49,800 nucleotides of DNA from JBBDWJ01 sp040902925 (GCA_040902925.1 JBBDWJ010000042.1:1-49800), one strand, 5' to 3'. Positions 16,185 to 25,755 are shown, numbered from the stretch's first letter. Made by a program: numbers and translations. The notes: generated by a model from the sequence alone, not told the origin.

Positions 16185-18347
16185 ATGAACAAAACCAAGA
16201 GCGCCATCGCAGTTGTGGTCCTGTCGTTGTTGAGCCTGCCGGCGTGGGCTCAGTCGGCCGCGGCGGCGGCTGTGGCGGTCAAGCCGGTGACCAACCCGGC
16301 GGAGTTGGAAGCCCGCTACCCGGCACTCGATGAAATCGAGATTCCGGAGGTCCCAAGCTATACGCTGCCGAATGGCATGCAGCTATACCTGCTGCCCGAC
16401 GACACGCTGCCGATCATTACCGGCCGCGCTCTCATTCGAACGGGCAATCTTTTTGATCCGCCGGACAAGATCGGCCTCTCCGGCGTTACCGGTTCGGTGC
16501 TGCGGATTGGCGGCACGAAATCCCGCAGCGGGGACGAGATCGATCAGGAACTCGAGAACATGGCGGCATCGGTCGAGGCGGGCATCGGCGAAACCAGCGG
16601 TAGCGCCAACTTCTGGACCCTGAAGGAGAACCTCGGGCGGGTGCTCGAGATCTTCGCCGACGTGCTGATGAATCCCGGCTTTCGCCAGGACAAGATCGAC
16701 TTCACCAAGCAGCAGATCCGCAGCGGTATCGCCCGGCGCAACGACGACGCCCACGGGATCGCCGCGCGCGAATTCACCAACCTAATTTACGGCAAAGACA
16801 ATCCCTATGGCTGGCAGCTCGAATACGAGCACATCGACAACATCGATAGAAGCGACGTGGTCGCGTTCTATGAGCGCTATTTTTTCCCCGCCAACGTCTC
16901 GCTGGCCATTTACGGGGATTTCTCGCCCGAGGAAATGAAGGCTGCCATCGAGAAGGCATTTGCCGGCTGGACCGCCAAACAGCCGCCCGTCCCCGAGTTT
17001 CCCGGCGTCAAGGCCGGCGAAGATGGCAAGGTTTACTTCGTCGACAAAACCGATGTCAACCAGAGCAACATTCAGATCGGGCACCTCGCCGGCACTCTCC
17101 GCGACGCGGATTACGCCGCCTTGGAGGTCATGAACTCGATCCTCGGCGGAGGTTTTCACAGCCGCCTGTTTCAGAAGGTACGCAGCGACCTTGGGCTGGC
17201 CTATCACGCCAGTTCCTCCTGGGGCGCGCGCTACGACCAGCCCGGCATCTTTCAAATCACGATCGGGACCAAATCGGAAAGCACGGTGGGTGCGATCGAA
17301 GCCGCACTCAAGCAGGTGGATCTCATTCGTACTGAGCCTGTCAGCCCGAATGAACTGAAAACGGCCATCGACGGCGTCCTCAACAGCTTTGTCTTTAACT
17401 TCGACACGCGCTCGAAAACGCTCCGCCGCCTGGTGAACTACCGCTATTGGGACTACCCGGAGGATTTCATCCTGCAATACCGCAACGCGATTCGAGACGT
17501 GACCGCCGCGGACGTGCTGCGAGTCGCCAAGCAGCATCTGCATCCCGACAAGATGAAGGTGGTTGTCGTCGGCAAAGTCGGCGACTTCGAAAAGCCGCTC
17601 GACTCGCTCGGGCGGCCGGTCGAGAAATTGGATATCTCGATTCCCGAGCCGAAAGGCGAGCAGGTGGAGCAGGATGAGACGTCTCTCGCCCGAGGCCGCG
17701 AGATCCTGGCCAAGGCGCAGCAAGCCGCCGGCGGCGCCGACAAGCTGGCCGCCGTCAAAGACCTCACCAAGAGCTACTCGTTCAAGTCGAAATCGGGGTT
17801 AAACGCCGAGCAGACGGTGCGCATCGTGCTTCCCGACACGATGCTGCAAGAGAGCGTGCTGCCCTTCGGCAAGCTGGTGGCGGCGGTAGGACCGGAGGGT
17901 GGCTGGATGCGCGCGCCGCAGGGCCTGATGCCCATGCCGCCTCAACAATTGGAACAGTCGAAGGGCGAGCTTTTCCGGCTGCGGGAATCCCTGTTGTTGA
18001 GCGACCGCATGCCCAACCGCACGGTCAACTTCGTCGAGCAAGCCGACTTCAACGGACGCACGGCCGCAGTGGTCGAAGTTTCCGAACAGAACGGGCCGTC
18101 GGTTCGGCTGTGGATCGACGAGGCGTCGGGCGAGTTGATCAAGCAGACTTATCAGAGCAGCGCGATCACCGGCTCTCCCGCGCAAGTCGAGCAAATCTTC
18201 AGCGACTATCGCGACGCGGACGGCCTTCGCGCCCCGTTCAAGGTCACCATTCTGGCCAACGGTGAGGAATTTGCCCAAGTCGAGGTGAGTGAAATTCACT
18301 ACAATACTGGCCTCGACAAGGCGGCGATGATGCAGCCGCCCCAATGA
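16185..18347 (+). CDS. M16-like protein lacking the zinc site, with C-terminal LolA-like domain
   Basis: 720-residue exported protein (signal peptide about 1-22, ending AWAQ). Residues about 55-490 are two M16 domains. Where the partner has HxxEH this protein reads GLSGVTGSVL (98-107), so H, E and H are all lost. A normal second half is present (MNSILGGGFHSRLFQKVRS). This is the usual state of the B subunit in M16 heterodimers (family knowledge). Residues about 500-720 form an extra domain, from REILAKAQQAAGG, through strands such as VEVSEQNGPSVRLWID, to YRDADGLRAPF. It resembles LolA/LppX-like lipoprotein-binding folds by pattern only. It follows the catalytic M16 gene after 47 bp, so an operon is likely. 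Confidence 0.88.
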   Translation: MNKTKSAIAVVVLSLLSLPAWAQSAAAAAVAVKPVTNPAELEARYPALDEIEIPEVPSYTLPNGMQLYLLPDDTLPIITGRALIRTGNLFDPPDKIGLSGVTGSVLRIGGTKSRSGDEIDQELENMAASVEAGIGETSGSANFWTLKENLGRVLEIFADVLMNPGFRQDKIDFTKQQIRSGIARRNDDAHGIAAREFTNLIYGKDNPYGWQLEYEHIDNIDRSDVVAFYERYFFPANVSLAIYGDFSPEEMKAAIEKAFAGWTAKQPPVPEFPGVKAGEDGKVYFVDKTDVNQSNIQIGHLAGTLRDADYAALEVMNSILGGGFHSRLFQKVRSDLGLAYHASSSWGARYDQPGIFQITIGTKSESTVGAIEAALKQVDLIRTEPVSPNELKTAIDGVLNSFVFNFDTRSKTLRRLVNYRYWDYPEDFILQYRNAIRDVTAADVLRVAKQHLHPDKMKVVVVGKVGDFEKPLDSLGRPVEKLDISIPEPKGEQVEQDETSLARGREILAKAQQAAGGADKLAAVKDLTKSYSFKSKSGLNAEQTVRIVLPDTMLQESVLPFGKLVAAVGPEGGWMRAPQGLMPMPPQQLEQSKGELFRLRESLLLSDRMPNRTVNFVEQADFNGRTAAVVEVSEQNGPSVRLWIDEASGELIKQTYQSSAITGSPAQVEQIFSDYRDADGLRAPFKVTILANGEEFAQVEVSEIHYNTGLDKAAMMQPPQ

Positions 18348-18462
18348 AGTTCAAGCAATTCTCCTTTGAGACAGAGGGTGATGCGGGGCGCGTTCGACGC
18401 AGGATCGCGGACGGCACTCGATCGGCGCGCGACTCTGGCATTCCGATTGCTACCTTCCTTGC

Positions 18463-18882
18463 GTGAGCCGTTTGACACGCATGCCCGAGCGGACCTACGC
18501 TACAGACTGGATGTCCCGCCGCTGGCTCGCACCGTTGCCGACCGCCATTTTGGCGTTGTTTCTGTTGGGGTTTCCCTGCCGCTCGATGATGCTTTACGTG
18601 CAGGCCCCCTCAGTGCCCGCCCATGATTGTTGCGGCGACCACTGCGACGATGCCCCGCAGGCGCCTTCCCAGGGATGCCAAACACTCTGTGTCGCTTCGG
18701 ATGCGCAAATCATACTCAACTCCGCGGACGATGCAACGGTCGGAATACCAGCCGACTTTGGGCCGGTTGACCCAATCGCACCCGATCCGTTGATTCTTCC
18801 CGCAGTGGCTGCCGGGCCCTTGGTACCGGCTGCGCTCGGGAGTTCGCCTCTCTACCTACAGCACTCCTCGCTTCTGATCTAG
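18463..18882 (+). CDS. Small Cys/His-rich exported or membrane protein preceding Cu/Ag efflux genes
   Basis: 139-residue unrecognised protein. One hydrophobic segment (about residues 22-46) is followed by a cluster CCGDHCDD...GCQTLC that could bind soft metals, then a Pro/Ala-rich tail. GTG 18463 is the farthest start; ATG 18481 or 18511 are alternatives and none has a clear Shine-Dalgarno. It sits upstream of the small helical protein and the cusCBA-type genes on the same strand. A role in copper or silver handling is inferred from the cluster and position. It was not matched to a named family. Confidence 0.6.
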   Translation: MSRLTRMPERTYATDWMSRRWLAPLPTAILALFLLGFPCRSMMLYVQAPSVPAHDCCGDHCDDAPQAPSQGCQTLCVASDAQIILNSADDATVGIPADFGPVDPIAPDPLILPAVAAGPLVPAALGSSPLYLQHSSLLI

Positions 18883-19111
18883 CCTTCTTTTTCTTTTCTC
18901 GTTCCCTGATAGGTCCTTGAATCTTCCTGGGGAGAGATGCGTGTCGTTCCCTCGCCCGGAGGTTCCTGCCGCCCCGCGCCAGGTAGCGAAGCCGCAGGTC
19001 TACCGAGCGCTTCGAAATCGAGCGGGCGCGGTCTCGGGTCCGAGGTTTTGTGCGGGCCAATGCGCCGACCAGCGCGAACTCTCAACGTGCAATCAGGAAA
19101 GGAATAAAGCC

Positions 19112-19495
19112 ATGAAAACGCTCAGCTATTTTGCAGTTCTTACAGCATCGCTTCTGGCCCTAGCGGCCGTTCCGTCGTGGGCAGGTCCCCAACGCCTTGG
19201 CGCTGAAGACCTCGCCGCCCTACAGATGAAAGCCGCATCCGCGGAGGACCACCTGAAACTGGCGACACATTTCCAGGCCGAGGCGGAAGCATTTGGACAG
19301 CAGGCTGAGAGGCACGCCGCAATGGGAAAGCGGTACGACCAGCCCAAGTTCTCTCCTAAGATGACATCGCTCAACAGGGACATGGCTCGGCATTGCGTGA
19401 AAATTTCGCGCTCTTTGAAGGAAGCCGCAAAAGAGGCCGAGCAGTTGGCAAAGAGCCATGAGGCCATGGCCGAGGAGACCGCCAAGCAGAAGTAG
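19112..19495 (+). CDS. Small periplasmic helical protein of the Cu/Ag efflux cluster (unnamed family)
   Basis: 127-residue protein with a clear signal peptide (MKTLSYF... to about residue 24, ending PSWA). ATG 19112 follows AGGAAAGGA at suitable spacing; the upstream open frame from 18917 is disregarded. The mature part is helical, with spaced His/Met: DHLKLATHF, QAERHAAMGKRY, DMARHCVKI and LAKSHEAMAEE. This pattern recurs in uncharacterised exported proteins of many proteobacteria and acidobacteria (memory of the family, not checked). It precedes the TolC-like gene by 161 bp, with a strong hairpin in the gap. A metal-binding role is possible but unproven. Confidence 0.75.
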   Translation: MKTLSYFAVLTASLLALAAVPSWAGPQRLGAEDLAALQMKAASAEDHLKLATHFQAEAEAFGQQAERHAAMGKRYDQPKFSPKMTSLNRDMARHCVKISRSLKEAAKEAEQLAKSHEAMAEETAKQK

Positions 19496-19514
19496 CCGCG
19501 ACCGTCAGGCAGCG

Positions 19515-19561
19515 GCGCCTGGGCTGGCTCGCAACCCCGTGGTTGCGAGTCCCCCAGGCGC
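19515..19561 (+). promoter_or_regulatory. Bipartite mRNA hairpin between small periplasmic gene and efflux genes
   Basis: Outer stem GCGCCTGGG / CCCAGGCGC (19515-19523 with 19553-19561) encloses inner stem CTCGCAACC / GGTTGCGAG (19528-19536 with 19541-19549). No T-run follows, so it is not a classical terminator. It could protect the upstream message or lower read-through into the efflux genes. Confidence 0.5.
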
Positions 19562-19656
19562 GTCGGAGGGCAGGACGGCCGACTTCTGAGGGTCCCAACG
19601 CCACAGGGGCGAAGGCAAGAGAGAGAAAGGATGAACCGAACCATGCGGAGGGAATC

Positions 19657-21006
19657 ATGAGAGCGAGTTGGCTTTGGGGGCTGGCGCCAATCGTTTCGGT
19701 AGCTTGTTTCTCGGGGGCTTCCGTCCCGGTTGCATCTGCCGCAGCGGTTTCCGTCGCAGAGGCTCCCGCGCAGAGCTATTCCGCCAACGGCGATCCGCGG
19801 CTAGGCGGCCTGCTAGAAGAAGCTCTAGAAAGGCACCCGGCGCTGGACGAGTCGTTGGCAAGATACCGTTCCGCACTGCAACGCATCCCCCAGGCGACAG
19901 CCCTACCCGAGCCGATGTTTGAGATCAACCCCGGGCCGCGCATGGCCGAAACGCGGGTTGGGCCGCAGATGCTCATGATGGGCATCTCGCAAGAGTTTCC
20001 GTGGTTCGGCAAGCTGGCGGAAAAAGGCCAAGTCGCCGCCAAAGAGGCGGAGATGGAACGGCAGACGCGCGAGACGGTGCGCGCCGAGATCATCCAGCAA
20101 GTCAAGCTGGCTTACTTCGACCTTGCCTTCATCGACCGCGCAATTGCCATCGCGCTCCAAGACGAACAACTGCTGGGACACTTCGAAACCCTGGCGCGGG
20201 CGCGCTATTCCCAGGGAACCGGCTTGCAGCAAGGGGTGTTGAAGCTGCAGACGGAACTCACGCGCGTCCAAAATCGATTACAGGAGCTTCGCCTGCGGAG
20301 AGTCGATGCCGAGGCGGCTCTGAACACGCTGCTCGACCGCGCTCCCGAAACTCCGATTCCGCCCGTCGAGCTCGCCCTGCTGCTCGCCGATGCAACAGAC
20401 CTTGAGGGCCTCTACGTCAAAGGCCGCCAGAATCGCCCCGAACTGCATGCCGCGTTTCTCGACATCGAAAAGAACGAGAAACGCATCGACGTCGCCCGAA
20501 AAGACTACTGGCCTGACATCACGCTTGAGGCCAACTACATCAACGTGGCGAAGCGCATGGATCCAGCCGGGATGATGGCGCCGCCGCCCGACGACGGCAA
20601 GGATATCTACAACTTCAGCGTGGGAATCAAGCTGCCGGTCCGGCGGCGTAAATACAATGCCGCCGTCCTCGAAGCGACCGAAGACTTCCTGGCGTCCCGC
20701 GAGGGTTATCGCAATGCCGTCAACACGGTCGAAGCATCGATTCGCTCAGCATCGTTTCGGCTCAAGACCTTGCGGGAGCAGATCTCGCTGTTTGAGCGAG
20801 TCCTGCTGCCGCAAGCGAACCAGTCGCTGCGGTCGGCCGAAGCTGCGTACTCGACCGGATCGATCCCCGTGCTCGAACTGCTCGACAGTGAACGAACCCT
20901 GCTCGAAGTGCGCCTGAGCCTGGCGCAGTTCCAAACCGACTACATGAAAGCTCTGGCTGAGATGGAAAGGGCGATCGGGTCGGCTTTCCCGGAGGTAACG
21001 CCATGA
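19657..21006 (+). CDS. cusC: TolC-family outer-membrane efflux channel (CusC-type)
   Basis: 449-residue outer-membrane factor. ATG 19657 follows GGAGGGA at good spacing and begins a signal sequence (to about residue 27). The mature part has the two long-coil repeats of the OEP family. These include LARYRSALQRIPQATALPEPMFE, ISQEFPWFGKLAEKG (typical of heavy-metal OMFs) and, in the second half, LFERVLLPQANQSLRSAEAAYSTGSIPVLELLDSER. Its stop overlaps the start of the CusB-type gene (ATGA, 21003-21006). No lipobox cysteine is evident. Role: exit duct for Cu(I)/Ag(I) pumped by the RND complex. Confidence 0.92.
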   Translation: MRASWLWGLAPIVSVACFSGASVPVASAAAVSVAEAPAQSYSANGDPRLGGLLEEALERHPALDESLARYRSALQRIPQATALPEPMFEINPGPRMAETRVGPQMLMMGISQEFPWFGKLAEKGQVAAKEAEMERQTRETVRAEIIQQVKLAYFDLAFIDRAIAIALQDEQLLGHFETLARARYSQGTGLQQGVLKLQTELTRVQNRLQELRLRRVDAEAALNTLLDRAPETPIPPVELALLLADATDLEGLYVKGRQNRPELHAAFLDIEKNEKRIDVARKDYWPDITLEANYINVAKRMDPAGMMAPPPDDGKDIYNFSVGIKLPVRRRKYNAAVLEATEDFLASREGYRNAVNTVEASIRSASFRLKTLREQISLFERVLLPQANQSLRSAEAAYSTGSIPVLELLDSERTLLEVRLSLAQFQTDYMKALAEMERAIGSAFPEVTP

Positions 21007-22526
21007 CTTCGAAAGCAAAGATCCTCGCGGTAGCGGTGGTCGCCTTCGCCGTGGGCGCGGTGGCGCCGGTGCTCGTGATTTGGAATCCGCGCGGCTGGGA
21101 GTGGGCTGACCATCTCGCCGGCCGCGGCCACGCGGTCCAACCCGCGGCATCTAACGGCGCGGAGCAAAAACAACTTTGGACCTGTGGCATGCACCCGCAA
21201 GTCGTTCGGGACGATCCGGGCTATTGCCCGATCTGTGGCATGCGTCTTGCTCCCATCAGGGATTCCGGCCGATCCGCGCCAACAACGATGCCTGGGGACA
21301 CGTCTCAGGATGGACATGGCGTCAGTGACAGCGAGCGAAAAATCCTCTATTGGCGTGCTCCGATGGACCCCAACTACACCTCCCAGAAGCCGGGCAAGTC
21401 GCCGATGGGAATGGATCTGGTGCCTGTCTACGAAGACGAAGAGGCTACGGCAACCGGCGTCCGCGTGGACCCGAGCTTCCTGCAGAATTTCGCGGTGCGC
21501 ACCGAGGTGGTCGAGAAGGGTTCCATTCCAATCGAGATTCGCACCGTGGGCGTGTTCTCGCACAATCCCGACGGCTTGTACTCGGTCAGCACGAAGTTCG
21601 GAGGATGGATCGAGAAATCTTATTTCAACAACGTCGGCCAGCACGTCCACCGTGGCGACCTGCTGTTCGAGGTCTTCAGCCCCGACCTGGTCACCACGCA
21701 GCAGGAATACTTGGCCGCGCTGGAATACGTGCAAAAACTCTCGGCAGCAGGGGCCTACCCCGACGCGGAGGAACGCGCGCGGGCGCTGCTAGAGGCCGCC
21801 CGGGAACGGCTGCGCTACTGGGACGTCGGCGACAAGCAGATCCAAGAACTCGAGGCAACCCGCACGCCGCGGCGCACCATCAAAATCCACTCTCCTGCGA
21901 ATGGGGTACTTGCCGGCAAGGCAACGGAGTCGCTCGACGGCATGCGAATCGAGCCGGGCATGATGATCTACCACCTCGCCGACCACTCGCTGCTTTGGGC
22001 CGAAGTCGAGGTGTACGAGAACCAGATCCGGCATCTGCGCGAGGGCATGCGGGCACGGATCGAAGTGGAGGCTTTTCCGGGGCGAATCTGGAACGGTCGT
22101 GTCATCCGATTCAGCCCCACGATCAACCCCCAAACCCGCACTCTCAAAGCCTACGTCGAGGTCGACAACAAAGATCAAAAACTCAAACCCGAGATGTACG
22201 CCAATATCTTGTTCCAGCCGCCGGCGGTTACGGGAGCCGTCAAGGTTCCTGAACAAGCCATCCTTCACAGCGGAACGCGGAACGTGGTGGTCGTACAGAA
22301 AGCACGCGGCCTGTTCGAACCGCGCGAGGTCGAGCTTGGATCCGCGGGCGGCGGCTTCCAGGAAGTGCGGCGCGGGCTCGAGGCCGGCGAGACGATCGTC
22401 ACCTCGTCGCAGTTTTTGATCGACTCGGAAAGTAATTTGAGAACGGCAATCCAGCAGCTTCTCGGAAACCGCGAAAGCCCGCAAGAAGGCGCGAGCACGG
22501 AGTCTCCCATAACGCACCAGCACTAG
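21003..22526 (+). CDS. cusB: Efflux RND periplasmic adaptor with heavy-metal-binding domains (CusB-type)
   Basis: 507-residue membrane-fusion protein. One N-terminal membrane segment (about 7-26) is followed by two heavy-metal-binding domains: WTCGMHPQV...GYCPICGM (59-80), and a second with YWRAPMDPNYTSQKPGKSPMGMDLVPVY (117-143, methionine-rich, no cysteines). Then comes a typical CusB body: SVSTKFGGWIEK, GDLLFEVFSPDLVTTQQEYL, IHSPANGVL and AEVEVYENQI. The coding sequence ends with a His-containing tail. Couples to the upstream channel gene by 4-bp overlap and precedes cusA by 91 bp. Role: picks up Cu(I)/Ag(I) and bridges pump and channel. Confidence 0.94.
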   Translation: MTSKAKILAVAVVAFAVGAVAPVLVIWNPRGWEWADHLAGRGHAVQPAASNGAEQKQLWTCGMHPQVVRDDPGYCPICGMRLAPIRDSGRSAPTTMPGDTSQDGHGVSDSERKILYWRAPMDPNYTSQKPGKSPMGMDLVPVYEDEEATATGVRVDPSFLQNFAVRTEVVEKGSIPIEIRTVGVFSHNPDGLYSVSTKFGGWIEKSYFNNVGQHVHRGDLLFEVFSPDLVTTQQEYLAALEYVQKLSAAGAYPDAEERARALLEAARERLRYWDVGDKQIQELEATRTPRRTIKIHSPANGVLAGKATESLDGMRIEPGMMIYHLADHSLLWAEVEVYENQIRHLREGMRARIEVEAFPGRIWNGRVIRFSPTINPQTRTLKAYVEVDNKDQKLKPEMYANILFQPPAVTGAVKVPEQAILHSGTRNVVVVQKARGLFEPREVELGSAGGGFQEVRRGLEAGETIVTSSQFLIDSESNLRTAIQQLLGNRESPQEGASTESPITHQH

Positions 22527-22617
22527 CAGTCACAACGGACGGCAAAACCAGTGGAGCTGACGACAGGAGCCAGCGAGACGGATCAACCCATCAACGGATC
22601 AACGGAGTAACGGCCAA

Positions 22618-25600
22618 ATGTTCGCCCGCATCATCGAGTGGTCAATCGACAACAAGTTCTTCGTGCTGCTGACGACGGCTTTTCTTGCCGCGATGGGCGT
22701 CTACTCGCTCGCGAGTATGCCGCTTGACGCGATTCCGGATCTCTCCGACGTACAGGTGATTATTTACACCGAGTATCCGGGTCAGGCGCCGCAGATCGTC
22801 GAAGACCAGGTTACTTACCCGTTAACCACGCAGATGCTGGCCGTGCCCTATGCCAAAGTCGTTCGCGGTTACTCGTTCTTTGGGTTTTCTTTCGTCTACA
22901 TCATTTTCGAAGACGGCACCGACATGTATTGGGCGCGCAGCCGCGTGCTCGAATACCTGAACTTCGTGTCTGGACGGCTGCCACGCGGCGTTTCGCCGGC
23001 TCTTGGTCCTGACGCGACCGGCGTCGGCTGGGCGTTCATGTACGCCCTAAAATCCGATCGCCACGACCTCAGCCAGCTTCGTTCGTTGCAGGACTGGTAC
23101 CTCAAATACGAGCTGACCAGCGTTGCGGGCGTTTCCGAAGTCGCCAGCGTCGGCGGTTTCGTGAAGCAGTACCAGATCACCGTCGACCCCAACAAGCTGC
23201 GCGGGTACGGCATTCCGATCTCGAAGATTCGCGAGGCTGTGGAACGAAGCAACGTCGACGTCGGCGGCCGCGTGCTCGAGATCGCCGAAAAAGAATTCAT
23301 GATTCGCGGGCTGGGCTACATCCGGTCCCTAGAGGATCTTCGCCTGGTGGCTCTTGGGGTTAGCCCTTCGGGGACACCCATTCTGCTGAGCGATGTGGCC
23401 CAGGTTCACTTTGGACCCGACATGCGGCGCGGCATCGCCGAGTGGAACGGCGAAGGAGAGACTGTCGGCGGGATTGTCGTCGTGCGCCACGGCGCCAACA
23501 CGCGGCAGGTGATTCAAGATGTCAAAGAGAAGCTCGCCCTCGTCGAGCAGGGGCTGCCGGAAGGCGTCGAAATCGAGGTCGCTTATGACCGCACTGCGTT
23601 GATCGACCGCTCCATCGCCACTTTGCAGGAGAAGCTTTTTGAAGAAGGCGCCGTCGTCGCCGTGGTGTGCGTCCTCTTCTTGCTGCACTTTCGGAGCGCT
23701 TTTGTCGCCATCATCACGCTGCCCCTGGCGGTGCTGATTTCTTTCGTCATCATGTATCAGCAGGGGTTGAACGCCAACATCATGTCGCTTGGCGGCATAG
23801 CCATCGCCATCGGAGCCATGGTTGACGCCTCGATCATCATGGTCGAGAACGCCCACAAGCACCTTGAGGCCGAAGGTGGCAAAAAGCCGCATTGGGAGAT
23901 CATTCGCGGCGCGGCCACGGAAGTCGGCCCTTCCATCTTTTACGCCCTGCTGGTGACGACCGTCTCATTTATGCCGGTCTTCACGCTGCAGGCGCAGGAA
24001 GGCCGGCTGTTCAAGCCACTGGCGTTCACCAAGACGTATTCGATGGCCGCCGCCGCGCTGCTTTCGATCACTCTTGTGCCGGTGCTGATGGGGTACTTCA
24101 TCCGCGGTAAGATTCGTTCGGAAGAGCGCAACCCGATCAGCCGCGTGCTGATCTGGATCTACCACCCCGTGCTGGAGTTCGCGATGCGCTTTCGCTGGCC
24201 CGTGCTGCTGCTGGCGGTCCTTATCGTCGCCGTTACGCTGATCCCTTTCAGCCGCCTGGGTTCGGAGTTCATGCCGCCGCTGTGGGAAGGCGACTTGCTC
24301 TACATGCCGACGACGCTGCCGGGGTTGTCGGTCACCAAGGCGCGCGAGATCGTGCAGCAAACCGACCGCATCATCAAGACGTTTCCCGAAGTGCGGAGCG
24401 TGTTGGGAAAAATTGGCCGCGCGGAAACCGCCACCGACCCAGCGCCAATGTCGATGGTCGAGACGACGGTCATCCTGAAGCCGCCAAGTGAATGGCGTGC
24501 TGGCATGACGCCCGAAAAGCTCATCGACGAGATGAACGACGCGATCCGGGTGCCGGGCTTAACCAACGCCTGGACCATGCCGATCAAGACGCGCATCGAT
24601 ATGCTTTCGACCGGCATTCGCACGCCGGTTGGCATCAAAGTGGCCGGGTCTGACCTTGCCGTTCTCGAGCGGCTTGGTAAGGAGATCGAAGCCGCCCTGC
24701 GGCCGGTTCCCGGCACACGCAGCGTTTACGCCGAACGTGTCATGGGCGGCAACTACATCGATTTCGAGATTGACCGCGCGGCGATCGCCCGGTACGGGCT
24801 TACAGTGGCCGACGTGCAGGACGTTATCCAATCCGCGATCGGCGGAATGGACGTCACCACGACGGTCGAAGGGCTGGAGCGCTACACCGTGAACCTGAGG
24901 TACGGCCGTGAGCTTCGCGACGATCTGCAGGCGCTCGAAAACGTGCTGGTGGCGACACCGGCCGGCCAGCAGCTACCGCTTGGGCAGTTCGTCGATCTGA
25001 AGTACGTGCTGGGGGCTGACATGATTCGCAGTGAGAACGCCCGCCCCAACGCCTGGATCTACGTCGATGTCAGCACGCAGGACGTCGGCGGATACGTCGC
25101 CCAGGCCCAGCAGGCCGTGAGGGAGCATGTCACCGTCCCCGCCGGCTACACCATCGCGTGGAGCGGCCAGTTCGAATACATGCAGCGGGCGCAAGAGCGG
25201 CTCACACTGATCATCCCGCTGACCCTACTGATCATTTTCGTGATCCTCTACCTGAACACTCGCTCGCTGTTCAAGACCGCGCTGGTGATCTGCACGGTGC
25301 CGTTTTCGCTGGTAGGCGGCATTTGGCTGCTTTATCTGCTCGACTACAACATGAGCATCGCGGTTTGGGTCGGGCTGATCGCCATGGCCGGGCTCGATGC
25401 CGAAACCAGCGTAGTCATCCTGCTCTATCTCGACATTTCCTACGAAGACTTCCGCAAGAAGGGGCTGCTGAAGAACCGCCACGACCTGGCGGACGCGGTC
25501 TATCACGGCGCGGTAAAACGAATCCGCCCCAAGATGATGACCATCGTGACAACCATCGTCGGGCTATTGCCGATTCTGTGGAGCATGGGAACGGGAGCCG

Positions 25601-25755
25601 ATGTGATGAAGCGAATAGCGGCCCCGATGGTCGGAGGCCTGGTGACCTCGGGGATCATGGAGCTGGCCATCTACCCGGTGATCTACTACCTGTGGAAACA
25701 ACGCGGGCTGCCCTCGGCCGGGCCGTTCCGTGGTTTCCGCCATTTGCGCGCTTGA
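22618..25755 (+). CDS. cusA: Cu(I)/Ag(I) efflux RND transporter, inner-membrane pump (CusA-type)
   Basis: 1045-residue heavy-metal-efflux RND pump, full length. N-terminal TM1 lies in IIEWSIDNKFFVLL, followed by PLDAIPDLSDVQVIIYTEYPG. The proton-relay TM4 motif GAMVDASIIMVENAHKHLE (399-417; D403) is the monovalent-cation (Cu/Ag) type. A methionine-bearing periplasmic cleft (PMSMVETTVILK; RIDMLSTGIRTPVGIKV) and TM10-12 segments such as MTIVTTIVGLLPILW and RIAAPMVGGLVTSGI follow. It is the last of the three RND genes. No CusRS or CueR regulator gene is present within the cluster. Confidence 0.96.
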   Translation: MFARIIEWSIDNKFFVLLTTAFLAAMGVYSLASMPLDAIPDLSDVQVIIYTEYPGQAPQIVEDQVTYPLTTQMLAVPYAKVVRGYSFFGFSFVYIIFEDGTDMYWARSRVLEYLNFVSGRLPRGVSPALGPDATGVGWAFMYALKSDRHDLSQLRSLQDWYLKYELTSVAGVSEVASVGGFVKQYQITVDPNKLRGYGIPISKIREAVERSNVDVGGRVLEIAEKEFMIRGLGYIRSLEDLRLVALGVSPSGTPILLSDVAQVHFGPDMRRGIAEWNGEGETVGGIVVVRHGANTRQVIQDVKEKLALVEQGLPEGVEIEVAYDRTALIDRSIATLQEKLFEEGAVVAVVCVLFLLHFRSAFVAIITLPLAVLISFVIMYQQGLNANIMSLGGIAIAIGAMVDASIIMVENAHKHLEAEGGKKPHWEIIRGAATEVGPSIFYALLVTTVSFMPVFTLQAQEGRLFKPLAFTKTYSMAAAALLSITLVPVLMGYFIRGKIRSEERNPISRVLIWIYHPVLEFAMRFRWPVLLLAVLIVAVTLIPFSRLGSEFMPPLWEGDLLYMPTTLPGLSVTKAREIVQQTDRIIKTFPEVRSVLGKIGRAETATDPAPMSMVETTVILKPPSEWRAGMTPEKLIDEMNDAIRVPGLTNAWTMPIKTRIDMLSTGIRTPVGIKVAGSDLAVLERLGKEIEAALRPVPGTRSVYAERVMGGNYIDFEIDRAAIARYGLTVADVQDVIQSAIGGMDVTTTVEGLERYTVNLRYGRELRDDLQALENVLVATPAGQQLPLGQFVDLKYVLGADMIRSENARPNAWIYVDVSTQDVGGYVAQAQQAVREHVTVPAGYTIAWSGQFEYMQRAQERLTLIIPLTLLIIFVILYLNTRSLFKTALVICTVPFSLVGGIWLLYLLDYNMSIAVWVGLIAMAGLDAETSVVILLYLDISYEDFRKKGLLKNRHDLADAVYHGAVKRIRPKMMTIVTTIVGLLPILWSMGTGADVMKRIAAPMVGGLVTSGIMELAIYPVIYYLWKQRGLPSAGPFRGFRHLRA

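Noticed and set aside
16782..17723. 313-codon open frame antisense to the second M16 gene
   Set aside because: Shadow of a real gene, without family resemblance or RBS.
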